Source: Oscillatoriales cyanobacterium USR001
Lineage (GTDB): Bacteria > Cyanobacteriota > Cyanobacteriia > Cyanobacteriales > Microcoleaceae
Direction: 5' to 3'
Length of the DNA stretch: 49,481 nt
Assembly: GCA_001698425.1 (NCBI GenBank)
Contig: MBRE01000033.1
Coordinates: 1-49,481, forward strand
Shown here: positions 43,249-49,481 of the stretch, in pieces
How positions within the stretch are numbered: position 1 is the first letter of the stretch
Layout: every line of letters starts with the position of its first letter
Notes under the pieces: generated by a model
What the model saw: the letters and a program-made list of their open reading frames with translations, nothing else
What the model was told of the DNA's origin: nothing
The model's database searches: none
Program-made: the position numbers and the translations under genes

Positions 43249-43537
43249 GTGATGCAGCAGCATTATTTTGACGGGATTCGGGAATCAGGTTTTCCTGTTC
43301 TGAATACCTAGAAAGTAGCTCCTTCAAAGATTCTTCTCCAGTAATTCCTCCATTACTAATAAATTTCTCTACCTCTGCTGAGCCATCACTCAAAAATTCC
43401 ACTTCCCATCGTTCTCCAGGTACGGCTACAGTTACCATGATGGCTTCATCACGCTGATGGGTCAGAGTATAACTTAATCCTTGTTGCTCTAGGTTTTGTA
43501 AAAAGAGAACAAATCTGTCAAATACATTTATTTTCAT
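43229..43537 (-). CDS. Small hypothetical protein
   Basis: Unknown function. The 102-residue product is soluble, begins MKINVFDRFVLFLQNLEQQG and contains a beta-strand-like segment MVTVAVPGERWEVEFLSDG followed by an acidic helix. This resembles the architecture of small immunity or DUF proteins, but I cannot name a family. Its last 20 bases overlap the end of glk on the opposite strand. It lies 26 bases after the EVE-domain gene and runs in the same direction, so the two may be an operon. Confidence 0.65.
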   Translation of the reverse strand: MKINVFDRFVLFLQNLEQQGLSYTLTHQRDEAIMVTVAVPGERWEVEFLSDGSAEVEKFISNGGITGEESLKELLSRYSEQENLIPESRQNNAAASLNLVTN

Positions 43538-43563
43538 TTATCAAATCTCCGATCGCTTAACAA

Positions 43564-44022
43564 CTATGGAACTTCTCTCATTAGCAGTATTTTATTAGCC
43601 ACATCCTGAGATATCGGTATCACCGATAACCGATTCCCTTTTCTAACTAGAAAAAGCTCATTATCTATGAATTGCTGTTTAAGATTATCCAGGGATATTA
43701 AATTAGAAAATTCTTCCACAAATTCTACACATACCGTTTGCCACCGAGGAGCATCAACGGTAGATTTTTGATCGTAATATTTACTATTTTTATTAAATTG
43801 AGTGGGATCTGAAATTCCAGTTTCAACTACTCGCATCAAACCCACAATTCCCGGAATTTTAGTATTAGAATGATAGAAAAAAACCAAATCTCCTGGCATC
43901 ATTTCTCGCATAAAATTTCGAGCTTGATAGTTACGAACGCCATCCCAGAGAGAAGTGCGATCGCGCCGCAAATCTGCAATACTGTAAACATCAGGTTCCG
44001 ACTTCATTAACCAATATTTCAT
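43564..44022 (-). CDS. EVE domain protein
   Basis: An EVE-domain protein, of the PUA-like fold that reads modified bases in DNA or RNA (as in human THYN1). MKYWLMKSEPDVYSIADL is the classic start, followed by LWDGVRNYQARNFMREMMPGD, DLVFFYHSN and GIVGLMRVVE. Length 152. The frame extends two codons further to TTG, but the ATG at 44022 (MKYWL) fits homologues. The natural substrate is unknown. Confidence 0.9.
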   Translation of the reverse strand: MKYWLMKSEPDVYSIADLRRDRTSLWDGVRNYQARNFMREMMPGDLVFFYHSNTKIPGIVGLMRVVETGISDPTQFNKNSKYYDQKSTVDAPRWQTVCVEFVEEFSNLISLDNLKQQFIDNELFLVRKGNRLSVIPISQDVANKILLMREVP

Positions 44023-44103
44023 TATCAACTCAAACCTATTGCATTAATTAACTTATTGAAGTATAATACCAATTATCACATCTAGGTTAAACAGGTTCGG
44101 AAT

Positions 44104-44421
44104 ATGACATCAGCAGTAGAAAAGACTAAAGCACGACGAGGTAGAATTTTTCCCGATCGTAATTGGTCGCCTGAAAGAATGGCTAAAGAACGAGCAGATC
44201 GAGCAGCTTTTAACCAGCAATGCCGTGCAATCTTTGATAGAGTAAAGCCCGAACTGATCGCAGATCATTATAATTGGTTCATTATCATTGAACCAGAAAG
44301 TGGTGACTATTTCATTGATGCCGATGAAAATTTTGCCGTACAAAAAGCTCGTCAAAGTTGTCCAAATAAAAAAATGTTGACATTCCGTATTAATGAAACT
44401 GGAACTTGTGGGAAAATATGA
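44104..44421 (+). CDS. Small protein upstream of a retropepsin-like gene
   Basis: A 105-residue protein: a basic N-terminal part (KTKARRGRIFPDRNWSPERM, helical and Arg/Lys-rich) and a C-terminal module HYNWFIIIEPESGDYFIDAD with a helix and a beta strand. The C-terminal module resembles small DUF5678-like sequences found beside aspartic-protease genes in cyanobacteria; this is from memory and uncertain. Its stop overlaps the next start in an ATGA, showing translational coupling. Confidence 0.7.
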   Translation: MTSAVEKTKARRGRIFPDRNWSPERMAKERADRAAFNQQCRAIFDRVKPELIADHYNWFIIIEPESGDYFIDADENFAVQKARQSCPNKKMLTFRINETGTCGKI

Positions 44422-44786
44422 TTTCAGGTGAATTTGGACCAAATGGTGAACTACTATTTGAAATAGCTTTGATTGCTACCAACGGCGATATATTTTCAGT
44501 TGAAGTGCTGCTAGATACTGGTTTTACTACTGGTTGGCTGGCAATTAACTCCCAAGATTTAGAGATTTTGGATTGGTCGCTAGTTCAACCAGGTAAATTA
44601 ATGCAGACTGCAAGGGGTGAAGAATCCTTTGATATCTACGCAGGAAAAATTTTAATAGATGGACAGGAATTTGATCTTCCAGTTGTTGCTGGTACAGAAC
44701 TACCAGATAATTTACTAGGTTTACAATGGCTGACAACTAAACGATTAGTAGTAGATTTTTCAGCAGGTGTACTAACATTAGGCTAA
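44418..44786 (+). CDS. Retropepsin-like clan AA aspartic protease
   Basis: A 122-residue single-domain protein with the retropepsin active-site pattern LLDTGFTTGWLAI (Asp-Thr-Gly) and the downstream ILIDGQEFDLPVV and NLLGLQWL motifs. Such bacterial homologues are thought to act as homodimers. The ATG at 44418 overlaps the upstream stop (ATGA). The intact DTG suggests activity, but the substrate is unknown. Together with the upstream gene it forms a compact two-gene module. Confidence 0.8.
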   Translation: MISGEFGPNGELLFEIALIATNGDIFSVEVLLDTGFTTGWLAINSQDLEILDWSLVQPGKLMQTARGEESFDIYAGKILIDGQEFDLPVVAGTELPDNLLGLQWLTTKRLVVDFSAGVLTLG

Positions 44787-44807
44787 ACATAGAATTAAAT
44801 TAAAATA

Positions 44808-46157
44808 ATGCTAAAAACTAAACTTTTAAATGCCGGAATATTCGCGATCGCTCTAGCACTTACGAATGGATGCACCCCTAACGAACCACCTCAAACTGCA
44901 TCTCCTTCTCCTCAACCTAGTGCAACTCCAACACCAATCAAAACAGCAAAACCAATATCAATAGCATCTCCTACAAATCCCAACCCAGACGCTAATTCCC
45001 TAATTCAACAATATATTAAAAAGCTAACTAACCAGGGATATCTTAAAGAAAAACAAGGCATTTGGGTACAATCTAACAATACACTTTTAGCAAATCATCA
45101 AGGCACAATTCCTTTACCAGCCGCTTCTATCACTAAAGTTGCTACCACTTTAGTTACACTACAAACCTTTGGTCCCGATCATCAATTTATCACATTAATT
45201 GGCGCAACCGGCCCCCTGGAAAAAGGAGTATTAAAAGGTGATTTAGTCATTCAAGGCGGAGAAGATCCTTTATTTGTCTGGGAAGATGCGATCGCACTTG
45301 GTAACGCCTTAAATCAAAAAGGCATTAAACGCATCACCGGTAATCTAATAATTATTGGCAAATTTTACATGAATTTTGAATTCGATCCCCAGATATCAGG
45401 TACTTTACTTAAAGAGGGATTGAACAGTCAAAAATGGTCTCAAGAAGCTGAAACCCAGTATCAAACATTGCCACCAAATACACCAAAACCCCAAATAATA
45501 ATTGACGGCTCAGTACAAGTTTTGTCAGCCATTCCAGCTAACATTCAGCCTTTAATTCGTCGGACTTCTTTACCCCTCGCTGAACTTCTCAAGAAAATGA
45601 ATCAATACAGCAACAATTTAATGGCTAATATGTTAGGTGATAGTGTCGGTGGAGCGGGAGTAGTAGCAGAAAAAGCCGCCGCCGCTGCTGGTGTTCCCTC
45701 CGCAGAAATTCAACTGGTTAACGGTTCTGGTTTAAGCGAACAAAATCGCATTTCTCCCCGTGCCGCCTGTGCCATGTTTCTAGCAATTGAAAGTTATCTT
45801 AAACCCTACAATATGACTATAGCTGATGTATTTACAGTAATTGGTAAAGATCCGGGAATATTAGCTGAACGCAAAAACATTCCATTATTAGCTGTTGTCA
45901 AATCGGGAACCCTAGATAATGTTAGCGCTTTAGGCGGAGCATTACCAACTCAAAAGCAAGGAATTGTCTGGTTTGTCATAATGAATGGTGGTGAAAATGT
46001 CGAGGAATTTCGGGTTCAGCAAGAAGCACTCCTTAATACTTTGGTGAATGAGTGGGGAAAAGTTCAAGAATCACCACCAGAATTAACGCCTAATCCTAGT
46101 AGAAAAAGTAAAACTTCTGAAAATGATATAGCAACCACCAAGGCTTTGGAAAGATAG
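44808..46157 (+). CDS. dacB: D-alanyl-D-alanine carboxypeptidase/endopeptidase, PBP4-type
   Basis: A serine peptidase of family S13 (DacB/PBP4), which trims or cross-cuts peptidoglycan. The catalytic triad motifs are present: SxxK as ASITK (Ser107, Lys110), SxN as YSNN near residue 269, and KTG as KSGT near residue 368. The N-terminus (FAIALALTNGC) looks like a lipoprotein signal with an unusual -3 residue, followed by a Pro/Thr/Ser-rich linker of 35 residues. The C-terminal tail is polar and variable. It begins 21 bases after the retropepsin gene. Confidence 0.9.
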   Translation: MLKTKLLNAGIFAIALALTNGCTPNEPPQTASPSPQPSATPTPIKTAKPISIASPTNPNPDANSLIQQYIKKLTNQGYLKEKQGIWVQSNNTLLANHQGTIPLPAASITKVATTLVTLQTFGPDHQFITLIGATGPLEKGVLKGDLVIQGGEDPLFVWEDAIALGNALNQKGIKRITGNLIIIGKFYMNFEFDPQISGTLLKEGLNSQKWSQEAETQYQTLPPNTPKPQIIIDGSVQVLSAIPANIQPLIRRTSLPLAELLKKMNQYSNNLMANMLGDSVGGAGVVAEKAAAAAGVPSAEIQLVNGSGLSEQNRISPRAACAMFLAIESYLKPYNMTIADVFTVIGKDPGILAERKNIPLLAVVKSGTLDNVSALGGALPTQKQGIVWFVIMNGGENVEEFRVQQEALLNTLVNEWGKVQESPPELTPNPSRKSKTSENDIATTKALER

Positions 46158-46196
46158 AATACGTGAGTTCGACGGAGTGCGATCGCATATTAATGT

Positions 46197-48905
46197 CTAC
46201 AGGGAAGTTGACTTTGCTTGATGCTCATCTAAAAATACTCGCAGTTGCTTTTCTTGAAATCCTTTCGCCATTTCCGAAATTTTCTCCGCAAAAGGTATCC
46301 ATTGCTCGTTTAACTTTTTCAATTCCTCCGCTTGTTTGATAATTCCTTTTAGATTCCCCTTTTTGGCTAAATCATGCAAAATTTCTAGGGTTTCTAATGG
46401 TGGAATAACTAAAGATTCATTAGAGGAGTTTTGTCCGCTCAATTTAGTAGTAGATTCTGCTGTCTTTGGCTCTGCATAAACCCAAGATACACCTAATTGT
46501 TTCTCCAATAAATTAAATAATTCTGACACTTCCACAGGTTTAGGTAAAAAGGCATTTGCTCCCGCATCTAAACTCTTATATTGGTCAGATTCAAATACAC
46601 TTGCCGAAGAAACTATCACTATCATTTCTTTGAGTTTTTCAGCATTTCGCAATTGACGTAGTAGCTCAAATCCATCCATTACTGGCATCACTAAATCAGT
46701 AATAATTACATCAGGATTAAACTCATTCACTTTCTCTAATCCTTCAGCACCATTAACTGCTTCCACAACTTCAAAACCTACGGGTGTTAATAAGTTGACA
46801 ATCACCGAGCGATTTTCCCAGCGATCGTCTACTACTAATAATTTCCGTTTATCCCCAGTAAAACCAACTATTGTTCCTTTTAATTCACTACTAGGTTTTA
46901 AGGTAAATTCACTCGCGCAAGGTAAGTCTAAATCAAACCAAAATTGGCTGCCCGCACCTAATTGGCTCGTCACTCGAATTTGAGAATCCATCATTTCTAC
47001 AATCTTTGAACTAATAGCTAATCCTAATCCTGTTCCTTCTGCCATGCGTTTTGTTTCTCCAACTTGTTCAAAGGCAGTAAAGATTTTTTCTCTTTGTTTT
47101 TCACTCATTCCCACTCCTGTATCTACAATTTGAAATCGGATTTTTTGCAGGGAATTCAGAGTATTTCCTTCGCTTTCTATGGTTGATGATTCGATCGCAC
47201 CTACTTTAAAGGTGACGCTCCCTTTATCAGTGAACTTGACAGCATTACCCAAGAGATTAATTAACACTTGTCTTAATCGTTTTTCATCAGCTTGTGTACT
47301 AATGGGGAGTGCGGGGTCAAATTGATTAATAAATGTAATACCTTTTTGTTCGGCTTTAATTCGACAAATTTCGCCAACGGCTTGAAGAAATGCGAGAAAA
47401 TGAAATTCATTAGGATATAATTCCATTCTTTGAGCTTCGATTTTAGAAAGGTCTAAGATGTCATTAATTAGGGTAAGTAAGTGGGAGCCACATTGGTAGA
47501 TGATGTTTATACCATCAGATTGTTTATGACTTAAACTACTGTCTCGTTTCAGAATTTGAGCATAACCTAAAATGCCATTAAGAGGTGTTCTTAATTCGTG
47601 ACTCATATTGGCAAGAAATTCGCTTTTGGATTGGTTGGCTACTTCGGCAAATTCTTTGGCTTCGGCGAGTTGGGCAGTACGTTCTGCTACACGGTGTTCG
47701 AGAGTCGCAAAAGATTCTCGGAGTTGCTTTTTCATTCGATCGAAGGAAGTAGCTAAAATCTCCAATTCATCCATAGTGTTTATAGTTGCCGAATCAAATT
47801 CAATAGAATTAGCATTTGCTACTTCTGTTTGTGCCAGTTGATTGCACCCATCAATGATTGGTTGTAGCCGTTGGTTTAACCATTTAACAAAGCCAATTAC
47901 TACTAAAATCACAATAGTTCCAGCTAATAATGCACTACCCAAGGTAATGCTTAAGACAGGTATTAAAACTACTCTTTGGGGAACGGCCGCCAGCATTATC
48001 CATTGGGTATTGGCAATTTTCTCGTAAGCCCAAATTTGACCATGAGATTCGATGATTCCAGAAGGTTGATTTTGAATTTGTTGCCAAATTGCTTTAAGTT
48101 CGGGAATATTTTGATAGTTTTCTCGGTTTTTTGCTTTAGTGATATCGGGTGGATAAGCTAACAAGTTGCCTTGCTTACTAAGGATCGCAAAATATCCGCG
48201 ATCGTGAATCACTTTATAATTTTCTATTTCTTGAGTAAGTGCTGTAACATTAACATCACTGGTGATATAACCAATGAGTTTACCCGCTTCATCTCTAATA
48301 AGATAATAGTACGATGTCAATGTAATTCCAGTCCAATCGTAGGGATCTTTCCATGCGGGTTTGTCTGCCTGTATTGCAAATTTATAGTAGTCTGTACCCG
48401 GATAAAATTCTGCTTCAATAATGTTCACATAACGAATGTTTTGATAGGGGGCAGGTAAGAATTTACCGACTGCATTTGGGTTGCCTTGATCGATGTAGTG
48501 ATAGGGATAGAACCATTTCCGATCTTTGAGTATGCCGTAGGCAGTTTGACCAATACAAGAACCCATCACTAACTGAGGTCGTTTTTTAAAAAATTCAAAG
48601 TTTAATTTTTCATAGTATTCTTTGCCGAGGGAGGGATTTTGGCGAGATGTTTGAACTGCGGTTCCCGCTCCTTTTGTATATTCTTCCACCTGAATCAGTT
48701 GATTTTCAATGCTGAGAACTTTTGTTTTGAGAGTTTGGCGAATTTCGTTTTTAGCTTGTTGGCTGAGGGCTTGATAAACCCAAAATGACATTGCACCTAG
48801 TCCAATAAAGACTCCACCTAAAATGGAGAGAAGTAATTTTGTCCCGATCGAACGATAAGGGGAAATATTGAGCAGATGAAGGCTGTCATGGTTTGAAGTT
48901 GGCAT
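46197..48905 (-). CDS. Hybrid sensor histidine kinase with Cache domain
   Basis: A 902-residue membrane-bound hybrid kinase. N-terminal helix (about 20-45), extracytoplasmic dCache-like domain (60-310; [17 protein letters not shown]), second helix (315-340), HAMP-like linker, coiled coil, HisKA with His436 in [17 protein letters not shown], HATPase motifs ([27 protein letters not shown]), and a receiver domain with Asp737 ([12 protein letters not shown]). A 60-residue helical tail follows and is shared with the partial kinase at the right window edge. The ligand is unknown. It converges on dacB. Confidence 0.93.
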   Translation of the reverse strand: MPTSNHDSLHLLNISPYRSIGTKLLLSILGGVFIGLGAMSFWVYQALSQQAKNEIRQTLKTKVLSIENQLIQVEEYTKGAGTAVQTSRQNPSLGKEYYEKLNFEFFKKRPQLVMGSCIGQTAYGILKDRKWFYPYHYIDQGNPNAVGKFLPAPYQNIRYVNIIEAEFYPGTDYYKFAIQADKPAWKDPYDWTGITLTSYYYLIRDEAGKLIGYITSDVNVTALTQEIENYKVIHDRGYFAILSKQGNLLAYPPDITKAKNRENYQNIPELKAIWQQIQNQPSGIIESHGQIWAYEKIANTQWIMLAAVPQRVVLIPVLSITLGSALLAGTIVILVVIGFVKWLNQRLQPIIDGCNQLAQTEVANANSIEFDSATINTMDELEILATSFDRMKKQLRESFATLEHRVAERTAQLAEAKEFAEVANQSKSEFLANMSHELRTPLNGILGYAQILKRDSSLSHKQSDGINIIYQCGSHLLTLINDILDLSKIEAQRMELYPNEFHFLAFLQAVGEICRIKAEQKGITFINQFDPALPISTQADEKRLRQVLINLLGNAVKFTDKGSVTFKVGAIESSTIESEGNTLNSLQKIRFQIVDTGVGMSEKQREKIFTAFEQVGETKRMAEGTGLGLAISSKIVEMMDSQIRVTSQLGAGSQFWFDLDLPCASEFTLKPSSELKGTIVGFTGDKRKLLVVDDRWENRSVIVNLLTPVGFEVVEAVNGAEGLEKVNEFNPDVIITDLVMPVMDGFELLRQLRNAEKLKEMIVIVSSASVFESDQYKSLDAGANAFLPKPVEVSELFNLLEKQLGVSWVYAEPKTAESTTKLSGQNSSNESLVIPPLETLEILHDLAKKGNLKGIIKQAEELKKLNEQWIPFAEKISEMAKGFQEKQLRVFLDEHQAKSTSL

Positions 48906-49055
48906 AATTTATAGCTCCGGTAATGGGTAATGAAGAATTGTTCATTGAGATGTCCCTTATTTCACTGATGGCATATTTACAGATTAATTGAGGAAGGTTA
49001 AGATCGGACGATCGCTAAATTTTATTTGTTTAAAGTTTAACAAAGTTATTTTTAC

Positions 49056-49154
49056 TAAGGAATGAAAAATAAATAACTTGATGGTTTGGTTTGTAGTAAG
49101 CGCTTTAGCGCTCTTGGCGCTTACTACAAACCAGCTAATAATTTCTATTCCTAA
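49056..49154. repeat. Palindromic element, copy 3 with both flanks
   Basis: Core arms GTAGTAAGCGC (49093) and GCGCTTACTAC (to 49127) enclose a 13-base loop. The left flank (AAGGAATGAAAAATAAATAA) and the right flank read inverted (TTAGGAATAGAAATTATTAG) are also alike. The whole element is therefore an imperfect palindrome of about 100 bp, which defines the full repeat unit. It lies in the spacer between the two kinase genes. Confidence 0.8.
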
Positions 49155-49195
49155 ATGTTTATTTTTACCGATCGAATGGTACTCGATCGCTTTTA

Positions 49196-49481
49196 TCATA
49201 GGGAATTTAACTCTGCTTGATGCGTTTCCTGAGTCTTACCGAAGGATTCATCTAAAAATACTCGCAATTGCTTTTCTTGAAATCCTTTTGCCATTTCCGA
49301 AATTTTCTCCGCAAAAGGTATCCATCGCTCATCTAATTTTTTCAACTCCTCCGCTTGTTTGATAATTGCTTTCAGATTACCCTTTTTCCCTAAATCTTGT
49401 AAAATATCTAATTGTTCTAATGGGGGAATCACTAAAGATTCATTCCCCAATATTTGCGAACTCAATTTAGTAGTAGATTCT
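49196..49481 (-). CDS. 3' end of a second hybrid histidine kinase (cut by window edge)
   Basis: The frame is open to the window edge. It encodes [20 protein letters not shown], then a helical tail, [51 protein letters not shown] and a short polar end. This is the C-terminal tail of the 902-residue kinase at 46197, with a few substitutions and a 9-residue insertion before the stop. It is therefore a tandem paralogue. Everything upstream lies outside the window. Confidence 0.85.
   Translation of the reverse strand, partial: ESTTKLSSQILGNESLVIPPLEQLDILQDLGKKGNLKAIIKQAEELKKLDERWIPFAEKISEMAKGFQEKQLRVFLDESFGKTQETHQAELNSL

Noticed and set aside
48984..49199. 71-codon frame across the palindromic element between the two kinase genes
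   Set aside because: It is read through the palindrome in both directions (a mirror frame exists on the other strand), as expected for a repeat rather than a gene.

Overview
The window is chromosomal DNA of a phycocyanin-containing cyanobacterium. It carries a complete phycocyanin rod operon (cpcB-A-C-D-E-F), plant-type phytoene desaturase and phytoene synthase, a Tic22-like protein, a fibrillin-type plastid-lipid-associated protein, DUF2103 and DUF3134 proteins, and very frequent GCGATCGC (HIP1) octamers. Palindromic dispersed repeats and heptameric tandem repeats in the spacers fit a filamentous, repeat-rich lineage (Oscillatoriales-like). That placement is inference.

Layout. 1-3.6 kb: 3' scrap of a transposase, a lipoprotein gamma-glutamyltransferase, two coupled unknown genes and DUF2103. 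3.6-8.3 kb: cpc operon on the minus strand with its leader and an intercistronic hairpin. 8.3-11.5 kb: prmC, a Tic22-like gene, a tRNA-like 3' half, tRNA-Ser(UGA) and a metallophosphoesterase. 11.7-15.7 kb: nadA, a decayed membrane-protein fragment, then crtP-crtB. 15.8-17.7 kb: a PD-(D/E)XK-like gene and a gene graveyard (gutted IS5-type transposase between perfect 58-bp inverted repeats, desaturase tail). 17.7-25.3 kb: clpC, a small secreted peptide, a Gfo/Idh/MocA oxidoreductase, an nfeD/SPFH pair and an HTH-TIR-like-AAA protein. 25.5-32.1 kb: betaine-type binding lipoprotein, di-haem peroxidase, aldehyde dehydrogenase, second PD-(D/E)XK-like paralogue, fibrillin and a glycosyltransferase. 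32.3-40 kb: DUF3134, mraY, a 970-residue NCS1-transporter/Cys-rich/histidine-kinase fusion, a repeat-filled spacer, a tandem PTPS/QueD protein and an MscS channel with a cyclic-nucleotide domain. 40-49.5 kb: VanX-type dipeptidase, purB, glk, EVE protein, a coupled small protein/retropepsin pair, a DacB-type carboxypeptidase, a hybrid histidine kinase, and the tail of a second, near-identical kinase cut by the window edge.

How the genes work together. The clearest unit is cpc: two phycocyanin subunits, two rod linkers and the CpcE/CpcF lyase that loads bilin on CpcA. crtP and crtB act in consecutive carotenoid steps. MraY, the VanX-like dipeptidase and the DacB-like enzyme all touch peptidoglycan but are not one operon. 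Most other genes are single housekeeping genes separated by repeats.

The most unusual items are the transporter-kinase fusion with nine cysteines between its halves, the STAND-like protein whose TIR-like domain appears to have Gln at the catalytic Glu position, the tandem kinase duplication, the IS remnant between perfect inverted repeats, and several families of palindromic mini-elements. No CRISPR array was seen.
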